Shown: positions 1 to 7,202, numbered from the stretch's first letter. The stretch is 16,656 nucleotides of DNA from Promethearchaeota archaeon (GCA_019057975.1 JAHLWJ010000075.1:1-16656); one strand, 5' to 3'. The notes: generated by a model not told the origin, from the letters alone. Made by a program: numbers and translations.

Positions 1-7
1 AAAAAAA

Positions 8-835
8 TTGTCACTACAAAAGAATAAACTAATAGAAAATTTAATATCGATAATATTATGTGCTGGTGAAGGGACTCGGATTAGTGATTTTATTCGTAAT
101 ATACCAAAACCATTAATTAAAATATATGATAAACCAATTCTATCTCATTTAATTTCTGATTTAATTAAACTAAATATAACATCAATTGTTATTATAACTG
201 GACATCTAAGAGAGGAGGTAGAAAAATACATCTCTTCCCTCACGAAAAAAGATGAATCTCTTCAAAATAAAATATTACTAGTTAACTCAGGTAATAATTA
301 TAAAATGGGACCATTATATTCTTTTCTTTCTATAACTAACAAAAAATCTATTCTAAGAAAAGGTAAATTCTATTTGGTTTTTCCTGGTGATACTTACTAT
401 GAATCAATTTTATTGAAAGAAATTTTTCAAATTATCTCTTACAGCCTCACTATTCCTAATAATAAATCGATGATTTTTTATCAGAAAACGAAAGCAATTA
501 ATCTAAAAACAAAATTAAATTCTAAAAAATTAGTTTCAATTGCTAAAATTGAAGAATTAGGATCAAAAGAAATAGTGGTTAAAGAAATACAGCAAAGAAA
601 ACTAAGTGAAATTGATAATAGTGAAGAGATTAATCAAATTATACCCTTATTTGTTTTTAACTATAGAATTATTAATAAAATTATAGAGACCGAAAGGAAA
701 ATTTCAGCAACCACAATTAGAGAAATACTTAACCATATAATTAAGCATAAAAATATACTTTATGCAGTTCCCATTGATCCCAAATACAGATATATTGATA
801 TCGATACAAAATCAGATATATTGAACTTAGAATAA
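8..835 (+). CDS. Nucleotidyltransferase (NTP_transferase / MobA-like fold)
   Basis: Predicted to transfer a nucleotidyl group from an NTP to a phosphorylated sugar, alcohol or cofactor precursor in the cytoplasm. The Rossmann-like N-terminus carries the NTP-binding signature ILCAGEGTR (about residues 16-25) and then IPKPLIKI (about 32-39). PGDTYY near residue 126 holds the likely metal-binding Asp, and the C-terminal YIDIDTKSDI is the closing motif common in MobA/IspD/CDP-sugar type enzymes. There is no left-handed beta-helix tail, so it is a stand-alone catalytic domain of 275 residues. The only visible start is a TTG seven bases from the window edge. The frame is open to the edge, so the true start may lie outside. 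Substrate cannot be told from sequence; inositol-phosphate cytidylyltransferase, sugar-1-phosphate nucleotidylyltransferase and cobinamide-phosphate guanylyltransferase are all possible. Confidence 0.8.
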   Translation: MSLQKNKLIENLISIILCAGEGTRISDFIRNIPKPLIKIYDKPILSHLISDLIKLNITSIVIITGHLREEVEKYISSLTKKDESLQNKILLVNSGNNYKMGPLYSFLSITNKKSILRKGKFYLVFPGDTYYESILLKEIFQIISYSLTIPNNKSMIFYQKTKAINLKTKLNSKKLVSIAKIEELGSKEIVVKEIQQRKLSEIDNSEEINQIIPLFVFNYRIINKIIETERKISATTIREILNHIIKHKNILYAVPIDPKYRYIDIDTKSDILNLE

Positions 836-850
836 AAAAAAAAAGGAAAA

Positions 851-939
851 GGACAATAGGTGCTCCGATTATTCTTTGAATCAAAGGAATGTCCAGAATC
901 ACTATCCTATGAAGCAATTATGTAATCAAAGCTCCTATT
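851..939 (-). repeat. Nested inverted repeats, possible structured RNA
   Basis: The outer arms at 855-871 and 923-939 are inverted copies. Read as minus-strand RNA they pair over about 17 positions with one A-A mismatch and two G-U wobbles. As plus-strand RNA the wobbles become mismatches, so the minus strand is favoured. The interior holds CTTTG/CAAAG (874-878 with 882-886, 3-nt loop). GGACA at 851-855 can also pair with TGTCC at 890-894. The five bases ATAGG at 856-860 have two possible complements, CCTAT at 906-910 and 934-938, so alternative folds are possible. No transposase or flanking target duplication was recognised. Function is unknown and chance cannot be excluded in such A+T-rich DNA. 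Confidence 0.35.
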
Positions 940-1283
940 TATAAAAATTTCTCATTTAAAACCATATTTCTCATTGTTTAAATGTCTTGTGAATAAGAAC
1001 TTAATACGAATTAAGCAAAACTCAATCCTCAGAGTAATAATGTCTCATTGACAAAGCATGTACATCTTCAATGAAGGGTTTAATGAAGAACTTATGATTT
1101 TACTCCAATATACTAATTTTCAATAATGGTTGACAGAAGTTATGTGAAAATCAACGTTTCTGTATTTCCTATTATCCTCTTCAACTCAATATATGATAAA
1201 AGAAGTATTTAAATCTTGTTATTAAGTAAATTAATAATTTTTTAGATTTCATTGATGAAAAAATTAATGTATCACTTTAAAAT

Positions 1284-1293
1284 AATATAAATA
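1284..1293 (+). promoter_or_regulatory. TATA box for cyclophilin-like gene
   Basis: AATATAAATA lies 26-35 bases before the ATG at 1319. That spacing gives transcription starting at or just before the start codon, in line with a leaderless archaeal mRNA. No Shine-Dalgarno sequence is present. Confidence 0.5.
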
Positions 1294-1318
1294 TCTGTAA
1301 TTACATTATTTATAAAGT

Positions 1319-1711
1319 ATGAATAGTGATACTGGTATAGTACTAATAAAAATGGAGATATTTGGGATTGGCACATTAGAAGGACAAATTATAAGACACC
1401 TTGCTCCATTTTCTGCAGATGCGATAATTGAAAAACTACCAATTAATCTGAGAGGTAGATTTAGTTTTGGTTCTAAGAATTATTGGACACTCCCAGGGTT
1501 AGGAATTTTTAAAGGTTCAAATCCTAAATCAGTAAAGGAAGTAAAGAAAGGAGATATTATCTATAATCCCAAGACTGATGAGTTAGTAATCCTTATAGAA
1601 GAAATGCAAATGCCAAATAAAGTAAATAAAGTGGGTAAAGTGAATTCAAATCTTGAATTATTATTAGAAGCAAGTAATGGATTGAACATGAAAATATCTA
1701 AAAAATCTTAG
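1319..1711 (+). CDS. Cyclophilin-like fold protein (DUF369/TM1367 type)
   Basis: A small soluble protein of the cyclophilin-like beta-barrel family found in archaea and bacteria (TM1367/DUF369 group). Its biochemical role is not established, and peptidyl-prolyl isomerase activity should not be assumed. The diagnostic features are RHLAPFSADAIIEKLP (about residues 26-41), the family signature in which the chain goes from the first strand into the helix, and then EVKKGDIIYNP (about 74-84), the GDI(I/L)Y turn seen throughout the family. At 130 residues it is a single domain. ATG at 1319 is kept because residues 7-15 supply the first beta strand; ATG at 1352 is an alternative. Its stop is four bases before the next gene's ATG, so the two are probably co-transcribed. 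Confidence 0.75.
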   Translation: MNSDTGIVLIKMEIFGIGTLEGQIIRHLAPFSADAIIEKLPINLRGRFSFGSKNYWTLPGLGIFKGSNPKSVKEVKKGDIIYNPKTDELVILIEEMQMPNKVNKVGKVNSNLELLLEASNGLNMKISKKS

Positions 1712-1715
1712 AAAT

Positions 1716-2540
1716 ATGGCAGTTCCGAAGAAGCTAACAATTGTATTCACTAGTTTCTATTTAATTATCATTATTTATGTCCTCCTATTTCTATTTTTTC
1801 CAGAAATCCAGAATGCAATAATTCAGTTAAGAGGGAATCTAACAGTTGTAACTAAGGGGTCCAATTATTATTGGGCTCTACTTATTTCTTTGGGGATATG
1901 CTTTTTAGGCTCTGCATCGATAGGTTTTCCCATACCTTTTCCTTTTGTTATATTTTCACTTTCAAATTCAATACTGGATAGATATATTACTAGTGGACTA
2001 ACTCTCACCCAAACTTTGGTATCTGGAGGTTTTTGGTTTGAAATTATAGGTATTACCCTTGTTGGTGGTTTAGGGAGTGCCTTAGGGGAATTAACTGGTT
2101 ATGCTGTGGGGTATGGTACAAAAAAAATTGCAGAAGAGCGACGCTCCGAATTGTTAAATAATGTAGACGGATTTGGAAAATTAGTTTTAGAAAATCAGAA
2201 ACGTACTCCACTGTATATCTTTCTTTTTGCTTTAACTCCACTCCCTGATGATATTCTATTCATACCCTTAGGAATGATGAAATACCCTTTCTGGAAATGT
2301 ATTGTTCCCGGGTGGCTAGGAAAGAACTTTACTATCTTATTTTATTGTTGTTGGCCAATATTTATAGCACTTGGATTTACAGCTCAAGGAATTCAATCCA
2401 ATAGTAAATCTAGTATTATTACAGAAGCAATCTTGCTTTTTTTGACGATTACAGTGATGTTTTTTATCATGGCTCTTGATTGGACAAAGCTTTTTGAGAA
2501 AAGAAAACAAAAAAAGGAATCAAGTAGTGAGAATAGTTAG
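1716..2540 (+). CDS. VTT (DedA/SNARE-associated) family membrane protein
   Basis: A polytopic membrane protein of the VTT superfamily (DedA, TMEM41, VMP1 relatives). Studied members act as lipid scramblases or flippases, or affect membrane integrity; the substrate here is unknown. Membrane segments are seen at about residues 8-30, 52-90 (two passes or a re-entrant pair broken by GFPIPFPF), 108-135, 166-215 and 233-255. The glycine-rich GSALGELTGYAVGYG (about 119-134) and the loop ALTPLPDDILFIPLG (about 172-186) are the family's conserved re-entrant motifs. The C-terminus is a charged Lys/Glu/Ser tail facing the cytosol. It follows the cyclophilin-like gene with a 4-base gap and probably shares its promoter; a functional link is not known. 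Confidence 0.75.
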   Translation: MAVPKKLTIVFTSFYLIIIIYVLLFLFFPEIQNAIIQLRGNLTVVTKGSNYYWALLISLGICFLGSASIGFPIPFPFVIFSLSNSILDRYITSGLTLTQTLVSGGFWFEIIGITLVGGLGSALGELTGYAVGYGTKKIAEERRSELLNNVDGFGKLVLENQKRTPLYIFLFALTPLPDDILFIPLGMMKYPFWKCIVPGWLGKNFTILFYCCWPIFIALGFTAQGIQSNSKSSIITEAILLFLTITVMFFIMALDWTKLFEKRKQKKESSSENS

Positions 2541-2558
2541 ATCATTCCAATTACTAAT

Positions 2559-2729
2559 TTAATGTTCATTATTTAAACAATTCTTGCAAACAAATACGGT
2601 TTTTCTCTTCTCTTTAGAATTTTCATCAAAATAAACACGTTTATAAATGAAATTATTACAGAGAGCGCAAACTTCAGATGTGCGAGTTTCGTCTAATAAT
2701 GGACCTAAATTCTTAAAATTAGATTTCAT
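2559..2729 (-). CDS. Small zinc-ribbon protein (56 aa)
   Basis: A short open frame starting at ATG (complement of 2727-2729) and ending in TAA. It encodes 56 residues with two CxxC knuckles, CALC at residues 21-24 and CKNC at 48-51, separated by 23 residues. This is the spacing of a zinc ribbon or treble-clef finger. The rest is basic and polar (YKRVYFDE..., KEKRKTVFV). Its ATG lies three bases after the TGA of the Alba-like gene, so the two very probably form one transcript and the protein may act with Alba on RNA or DNA. No closer family was recognised. The regular CxxC pair and tight operon spacing make a chance frame unlikely. Confidence 0.65.
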   Translation of the reverse strand: MKSNFKNLGPLLDETRTSEVCALCNNFIYKRVYFDENSKEKRKTVFVCKNCLNNEH

Positions 2730-2732
2730 ATA

Positions 2733-3071
2733 TCATGCAATAGATTTCGTTTGAAGCGTAATTTCAATTTTCGATATAATATCTTTTTTATTTCCATTAA
2801 ATTTAGTATTTCTGTTATTGTATCTATTATCATATCTACGGTTCCTGTTGTCAAAAAAGGGACGACTTCCTAAAGAAACATTTCCAATTTCTAATCGGGG
2901 GTACATACGATTTTTTAATATTTCAGCAACTTCAACTGCTGTACTTATTTCTTCACCCTCCCCCTTAATTAGTAATGATTTTTTACCACCAGAAAATGCA
3001 AATATTGCGTCCTTAATCGATTTTTCTTTATCACTTCTGTTTCTGATTATAATAGTAGTCTCATAAACCAT
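2733..3071 (-). CDS. Alba-family nucleic-acid-binding protein with Arg/Asn-rich loop
   Basis: A member of the Alba superfamily, small dimeric proteins that bind DNA and RNA; in eukaryotes the relatives are Rpp20/Rpp25 of RNase P/MRP. The fold is read as follows: first strand TTIIIRN (5-11), helix 1 SIKDAIFAFSGG (18-29), second strand SLLIKGEG (32-39), helix 2 ISTAVEVAEILKNR (42-55), third strand EIGNVSLGSRP (61-71) and fourth strand DIISKIEITLQTK (97-109). Between strands 3 and 4, where Alba has its minor-groove-binding hairpin loop, sits an insertion of about 25 residues rich in Arg, Asn and Tyr (about 72-96). The usual Lys-Lys before helix 1 is not obvious. It is first in an operon with the zinc-ribbon gene and has its own TATA box. 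Confidence 0.75.
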   Translation of the reverse strand: MVYETTIIIRNRSDKEKSIKDAIFAFSGGKKSLLIKGEGEEISTAVEVAEILKNRMYPRLEIGNVSLGSRPFFDNRNRRYDNRYNNRNTKFNGNKKDIISKIEITLQTKSIA

Positions 3072-3094
3072 GAAAGAACCTCTCTCGAGAAAAA

Positions 3095-3102
3095 AATATA
3101 AA
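3095..3102 (-). promoter_or_regulatory. TATA box for Alba / zinc-ribbon operon
   Basis: Read on the minus strand, TTTATATT lies 24-31 bases before the Alba ATG. This fits an archaeal box A driving a leaderless or nearly leaderless transcript. A GAGAGG stretch lies about 9 bases before the ATG, but if transcription starts at the expected distance it would not be in the mRNA. Confidence 0.5.
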
Positions 3103-3232
3103 TTTCATTAAAAAGAAGCTTTACTTAATCTTATTTATATCTTATCTATATTAAATTTTTTCTAACATTCTTAATTTGATAATATTTACGCATATTATTA
3201 AAGTTTAACAAAACTATAAACAATTTTTTGTA

Positions 3233-4360
3233 TTAAAAATTCTCTAAGTTTAATTCTGCCCTAACATTTAGGTCGTCTAAAATTCTGTAATATTCAGAAC
3301 TTCTCTCTTCAAAATGTTCTATAATTTTTCTTTCATAAGTATCTAAATAATTAAAGAATTGGCTTATAACTTCTATTCTCTTAGAAAATTCATCCATTAA
3401 TTTATCATACCATTCGTTTGGTTTCTTTAACATATTTTGAATTTTTTTTGACAATTTCTGTTTTCTGATTTCAAATTTTTCTGTTTCATTTTTTTCCACT
3501 AATTTATCCAATTCGTCATAAGCTTCCGAGATGGTTTTCTCAATTTTTTCTCTAAATTTTGGGATTCTATATGTTTTTTTAAAAAAATCTGGATCCCACT
3601 CATACAAATAACGCTCATCCTCTTCAGCTTCCTCTTCATTATCGGTTACTTTAATATCTTCTTTTGGGACTAAAATCAATCCATAATTCCTCTGAAGTTG
3701 AGCAAGCATTTTTTTGCGCAACACTTCATCGATAGATTTTATTTCTTTCAAAACATTGCTAATATTTCGATTGACCTTTTTGATAGCCTTATCAGCCTTT
3801 TGAGCCATTATTTTTTGATCTTCTTCATAATTTAACTCTATCAAATCATAAGTAGATGACATGCCCAAGTCAGGATCTTTTAACCGTAAACCAGCTATAC
3901 CAAGAAAATAATCTTTAGAATCTCTTTTAGAATGATCAAAAATTAATCCTACAGCAAAGGGGTTTGGTATTTGGTAGCCTAACTGAGTCATACAATCGAT
4001 AGGACTATAGAAAAAACCAAAATTCGGATGAGTGTGAAACCAGCCGATTATGAAATCATTTTTATCATCTTGAACTGATCTTTCAAATATAGACGCATCA
4101 ATTTGAGCCATATCAACGTATTGTTTATTTTCATAAGTAACTCCTGCTCGATCACCTACAACCATGGGTATGGCATCTTTTACGATAACTTTAGCATTAT
4201 TTTCTATAGTTCCTATTAAGATTCCATATACTTCACGCCATTTCTTTTCGCTTATATCGTTATTGGCATATCTAATAGCATAACCAACAATTCTTTTATA
4301 AGCGTTTATTGTTAATAAAACCGGTGAATTAAATGGGGTAATCTTCTTTTTTTTTTTCAT
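3233..4360 (-). CDS. JAMM/MPN+ metalloprotease, Rpn11/CSN5-like
   Basis: A predicted zinc isopeptidase of the JAB1/MPN/Mov34 family, the group that removes ubiquitin or ubiquitin-like proteins. All JAMM ligands are present, numbered from ATG at 4360: Glu43 in WREVYGILIG, then HTHPNFGFFYSPID with His109, His111, Ser119 and Asp122, an exact HxHPx6SxxD match. The active-site stretch GWFHTHP...SPIDCMTQ is close to eukaryotic Rpn11/CSN5. After the MPN domain (about 15-190) comes a charged, largely helical region likely to be coiled coil (about 185-225 and 265-375), longer than in minimal archaeal JAMM proteins and possibly a partner-binding arm. TTG two codons upstream is an alternative start. It is monocistronic here: no E1, E2, RING or ubiquitin gene is visible nearby. 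Asgard archaea are known to encode Rpn11-like proteases; the target is unknown. Confidence 0.8.
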   Translation of the reverse strand: MKKKKKITPFNSPVLLTINAYKRIVGYAIRYANNDISEKKWREVYGILIGTIENNAKVIVKDAIPMVVGDRAGVTYENKQYVDMAQIDASIFERSVQDDKNDFIIGWFHTHPNFGFFYSPIDCMTQLGYQIPNPFAVGLIFDHSKRDSKDYFLGIAGLRLKDPDLGMSSTYDLIELNYEEDQKIMAQKADKAIKKVNRNISNVLKEIKSIDEVLRKKMLAQLQRNYGLILVPKEDIKVTDNEEEAEEDERYLYEWDPDFFKKTYRIPKFREKIEKTISEAYDELDKLVEKNETEKFEIRKQKLSKKIQNMLKKPNEWYDKLMDEFSKRIEVISQFFNYLDTYERKIIEHFEERSSEYYRILDDLNVRAELNLENF

Positions 4361-4440
4361 AACCAAGGAAATTATTGTCCGTTATGTTAGATTTTAAAAA
4401 TTTTATTTCTTTTCTTATATAGAATCTAAACAAATTCTAG

Positions 4441-4450
4441 ATATTTAAAT
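4441..4450 (+). promoter_or_regulatory. TATA box for UPF0200 kinase gene
   Basis: ATATTTAAAT lies 26-35 bases before the ATG at 4476. No ribosome binding site is visible. On the opposite strand, CTATATAAG at about 4414-4422 could be the box A of the divergent JAMM gene, leaving a leader of about 25-30 nt. Confidence 0.45.
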
Positions 4451-4475
4451 TATTTTAGTAAGAATTGTTGCAAAA

Positions 4476-5018
4476 ATGAAAATCTGTACGATAGTGGGTT
4501 TGCCTGGTTCTGGTAAAACAACTGCCATAGAAGCAATAAGAGGTTTAGGACTTGTTGTAACAATGGGTGATGTTGTTCGAAATGAAGCTAAAAAGAGAAA
4601 TTTAGAACCTTCTGGAAACATTATTGGTAAAATCGCTAAAGAACTACGCGAAAAAGAGGGTTCAGGAATAATAGCTAAAAAATGTGTAGAATTAATTAAA
4701 AATAAAAATGAAGAAGTAATTATTGTAGATGGGGTTAGATCTATCTCAGAAGTCAACGTTTTTAGAAAGTTTTGGAAATTTCCAATTATTGCTGTTGTAG
4801 TTAAGGAAGAAGAAAGATTTAAACGGCTTTTTGAAAGAGGTCGAAGTGATGATCCAAAAAATATTGATGATCTAAAGGAGAGAGATAGAAGAGAAATTCA
4901 ATTTGGACTTAAAGAAGTAATAAAAATCGCTGATTATAAGATTCGAAATGATTCGACGATACAGGATTTAAAAAAAAAAACTAGAAAACTAGTACTTGGA
5001 ATAATTAAATCTTACTAA
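4476..5018 (+). CDS. UPF0200-family P-loop nucleotide kinase
   Basis: A P-loop NTPase of the archaeal UPF0200 family, related to adenylate kinase and dephospho-CoA kinase; the physiological substrate is not established. Walker A is GLPGSGKTT (residues 8-16). MGDVVRNEA (30-38) is the nucleotide-monophosphate-binding segment. VIIVDGVRS (81-89) is the Walker B strand with the conserved DG(V/I)R. The lid RGRSDDP followed by LKERDRRE (121-140) supplies catalytic arginines, and ADYKIRND closes the fold. At 180 residues it is full length. It is divergent from the JAMM gene and converges with the PRPP synthetase gene, 16 bases apart. Confidence 0.85.
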   Translation: MKICTIVGLPGSGKTTAIEAIRGLGLVVTMGDVVRNEAKKRNLEPSGNIIGKIAKELREKEGSGIIAKKCVELIKNKNEEVIIVDGVRSISEVNVFRKFWKFPIIAVVVKEEERFKRLFERGRSDDPKNIDDLKERDRREIQFGLKEVIKIADYKIRNDSTIQDLKKKTRKLVLGIIKSY

Positions 5019-5034
5019 GTGAAGGGTTTATCTT

Positions 5035-5940
5035 TTATTTTAAATAATCAGCAATTGTTTTTGCTAATGAAACTTTACTTACTTCATTATCAATTGCATC
5101 AGTACCAATTATTTCATCTGCTCCTGCTTTTAATATTCGAAATTTAGCTTGATCTAATAATAATGCATGAGTAGCTACCGCGAATATTTTATTGGCTCCG
5201 CTTTTTCTCGCTAATTTTATCGCTGAAACCATTGTTCCACCTGTAGCAATTATATCGTCTGCAATAACAACATCTTTATCTTTCAAACTCAGTGTTCCCG
5301 TCATTTTGATTTCACCTGTCTTAACATCTCGTTCTTTTTCAAAAACATCTACAGGAACATTTTCTCCGAAATGCTTGGCAAAAGCTTTTGACCTTTCTAT
5401 TGCTCCCTCATCTGGTGCTACTACAACAATGTCATTTGCCTCTTTGGATGATATATAATCAGCTAAGAGTTTCATTGGATCAATATTAATTGCTTTACAA
5501 GAACACTCATCCATAACTTCTGGGGCATGGATATCAACAGAATAAAATTCATCTATTCCCATTGAATTAATTATACGGAATATTACATCAGCAAATTGAC
5601 TTTCTCCCGGTCTAAAAGTCTTATCTTGACGAGCATACGCAAGATAGGGGGCAACAACAATAATTCTTGCGGCACCCATTCTTTTCACAGAATCAATCAT
5701 CATAAAAAGCTCCATTAGCCGACTATTCTGATTACCACTAGAACTAGGTCCTGTAGATTGAATTATTATAACTTCTTTATCAGCGATTAGAGTTTCATCT
5801 TCAATATTAATTCTTAAATAATTTTCACCATCTGGAAACCTCTTAACTTCAGTATTTATAGCTTCAATCTCTAATTCCTGAGCTATCTTTACTCCAAGTA
5901 TTTGGGAAGCTGGACCTACTATAAGTATTTTTTCCACCAT
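5035..5940 (-). CDS. prs: Ribose-phosphate pyrophosphokinase (PRPP synthetase)
   Basis: Makes phosphoribosyl pyrophosphate from ribose 5-phosphate and ATP, feeding purine, pyrimidine, histidine and tryptophan synthesis. It has tandem type-I phosphoribosyltransferase folds. Visible landmarks are RFPDGE (residues 34-39), the ATP-site segment YLAYARQDKTFRPGES (99-114), VDIHAPE (135-141), VVAPDEGA (173-180) and the PRPP loop DDIIATGGTM (228-237). The length of 301 residues matches the shorter archaeal enzymes, not the bacterial ones of about 315. ATG at 5940 gives the standard N-terminus ILIVGPASQ. TATTTATT on the minus strand about 25 bases upstream may be its TATA box. The hydrolase gene ends 52 bases upstream, so read-through is possible. 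Confidence 0.95.
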   Translation of the reverse strand: MVEKILIVGPASQILGVKIAQELEIEAINTEVKRFPDGENYLRINIEDETLIADKEVIIIQSTGPSSSGNQNSRLMELFMMIDSVKRMGAARIIVVAPYLAYARQDKTFRPGESQFADVIFRIINSMGIDEFYSVDIHAPEVMDECSCKAINIDPMKLLADYISSKEANDIVVVAPDEGAIERSKAFAKHFGENVPVDVFEKERDVKTGEIKMTGTLSLKDKDVVIADDIIATGGTMVSAIKLARKSGANKIFAVATHALLLDQAKFRILKAGADEIIGTDAIDNEVSKVSLAKTIADYLK

Positions 5941-5992
5941 TTTTTTTTACCATTATATACTAATAAATATGAATATTTCTTTTTTTCCTTCT

Positions 5993-6733
5993 TTACAATT
6001 TCTTTAAAAATTCAAGTGAATAATTGAAAATTTCTTCTCTATGTCCTGAAAATGTATGCCCTCCGGTATCAAACTCAATAACATTTTCATTATTTAATTC
6101 AAGATGTTGTTTAATGTGATGCAAGTTTTCAAAAGGAACTGTATCATCATCTTTACAATGTGCAATCAAAATTCTCTCGCTGTTTAGTAGATCCTTTTTT
6201 AAGAAAGATTTAGGACTAATTTTTCTAATGATTTCTTCCCCTTCATGTTCTTCAACTGCCGGATATCTTCCTCGAATCGTTCGATAATCATACCTAGTAC
6301 TAAGTGCAATTAATAATTTTGCTCTTTCATCTATAAATCCATGAGATAAGATAATTGCCCCCCCTAAACTCCTCCCAAACAAAGCAACTTTTTTGTCTAA
6401 AAGTCTATTAGCTTGATTTTTAATAATCCACTCAAGAACAATATGAATATCTGAAAATATTTGGGGCATCATTTCATACCATCTAGCCCCTGTCTCTTTT
6501 TTTGTTTCTCCATGACCCCGATAATCATAGGAAAGAACATAATATCCTGCGTTAGCAAATCTTTCAGAAAAATATTTTACAAGATAACTTTCTCTGTGAT
6601 TCATAAATCCCGCAAGGTTGACTATCCACGGGGCCTTAGGGGCTGTATTTAAAGTAAAATATATAGAAGCTTTGAGATTTATTTTGTCTGTTTTAATATA
6701 AACATCAATATCTTCTGTAATTAATTCTGTCAT
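5993..6733 (-). CDS. Alpha/beta hydrolase (serine esterase/peptidase-like)
   Basis: A soluble alpha/beta hydrolase of 246 residues. The nucleophile elbow is FGRSLGGA with Ser122, the acid is an Asp in HCKDDDTVP (probably Asp196), and the base is His226 in GGHTFSGH, so the catalytic triad is complete. The strand YYVLSYDYRGHGET (64-77) is the typical G-D-RGHG segment, and NLAGFMNHRES (39-49) likely forms the oxyanion hole. No signal peptide is present, so it should act in the cytoplasm. The substrate is unknown; an ester, thioester or peptide are all possible. It starts 12 bases after the stop of the IscU-like gene, so it is probably the last gene of that three-gene operon. The pairing may be incidental. 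Confidence 0.85.
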   Translation of the reverse strand: MTELITEDIDVYIKTDKINLKASIYFTLNTAPKAPWIVNLAGFMNHRESYLVKYFSERFANAGYYVLSYDYRGHGETKKETGARWYEMMPQIFSDIHIVLEWIIKNQANRLLDKKVALFGRSLGGAIILSHGFIDERAKLLIALSTRYDYRTIRGRYPAVEEHEGEEIIRKISPKSFLKKDLLNSERILIAHCKDDDTVPFENLHHIKQHLELNNENVIEFDTGGHTFSGHREEIFNYSLEFLKKL

Positions 6734-6745
6734 TATTAATTTAAA

Positions 6746-7183
6746 TTAAATTTCTTGTTTATATTTTTCAATTGCAGTTTTAAGAGTATTAATTGCTAAA
6801 TCCGCACAATGTTTCTCATCCTTAGGTAAACCCATTAGTGCCTTATCTAAATCTTCAACTTTTAAATTCTCAGCAAATTCTATTGAACGACCTTTAATTA
6901 AGATTGTAGTTTGACTTCCAGTAGCAATCATTACACCACATCCATCAGTAATATAATTTGCTTTGACGATTAAATTATTCTCTATCATCAAATATAATCC
7001 TAAGAAATAACCTTTTGGACCTCCCCTTCGTTCTTCTATAACGGTTATCTTTTCCTTTAGAGGTTTTCCCCAATTTTGAGGATTATAACATAGGGTTACT
7101 ATTCTTTCATTATGATCCTTAATTTCCTTTTTAATTATTTTCTTTTGAAGGTTTTTTACAAATTTTTCAAAGTTTTCAGACAT
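6746..7183 (-). CDS. IscU/NifU-like Fe-S scaffold protein, one Cys site lost
   Basis: Belongs to the IscU/NifU N-terminal family, which builds iron-sulfur clusters for transfer to apoproteins. Family landmarks are YNPQNWGKP (residues 33-41), ITDGCGVMIATGSQTT (78-93), LIKGRSIEFA (95-104), LMGLPKDEKHCADLA (116-130) and NTLKTAIEKY. Two of the three scaffold cysteines are present (Cys82 and Cys126). The first site, normally GxCGD, reads GGPKGYF (54-60), so both Cys and Asp are gone and Lys57 takes the place. An extra Cys32 lies before YNP. It may bind a cluster differently or have another role. ATG at 7183 is preferred because it follows the upstream stop by 19 bases and gives the usual N-terminus; ATG at 7216 would overlap the upstream gene by 14 bases. 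Confidence 0.8.
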   Translation of the reverse strand: MSENFEKFVKNLQKKIIKKEIKDHNERIVTLCYNPQNWGKPLKEKITVIEERRGGPKGYFLGLYLMIENNLIVKANYITDGCGVMIATGSQTTILIKGRSIEFAENLKVEDLDKALMGLPKDEKHCADLAINTLKTAIEKYKQEI

Positions 7184-7202
7184 ATTAATTCCATCAATTA
7201 TA

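Larger units (their letters stand above)
836..1318. other. Non-coding interval with inverted-repeat cluster
   Basis: This stretch of about 480 bases has no convincing coding frame on either strand. It begins with a run of A after the nucleotidyltransferase stop, then holds nested inverted repeats at 851-939 (listed separately), a perfect 6-bp hairpin CTTAAT/ATTAAG at 1000-1015 with an ACGA loop, and an interleaved pair GTTGA/TCAAC (1129-1133 with 1151-1155) and CAGAA/TTCTG (1134-1138 with 1158-1162) that could form a short pseudoknot. The last 35 bases hold the promoter of the next gene. No tRNA or box C/D pattern was seen. It could be an RNA gene, a decayed mobile element or simply spacer. 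Confidence 0.5.

Noticed and set aside
836..1318. CRISPR array, tRNA or box C/D RNA in the non-coding interval
   Set aside because: No regularly spaced repeats, no cloverleaf with a GTTC-type T arm, and no paired RTGATGA/CTGA boxes were found.
2818..3066. Plus-strand frame across the Alba gene
   Set aside because: It is antisense to a clearly recognisable Alba protein and has low-complexity hydrophobic composition typical of a shadow frame.
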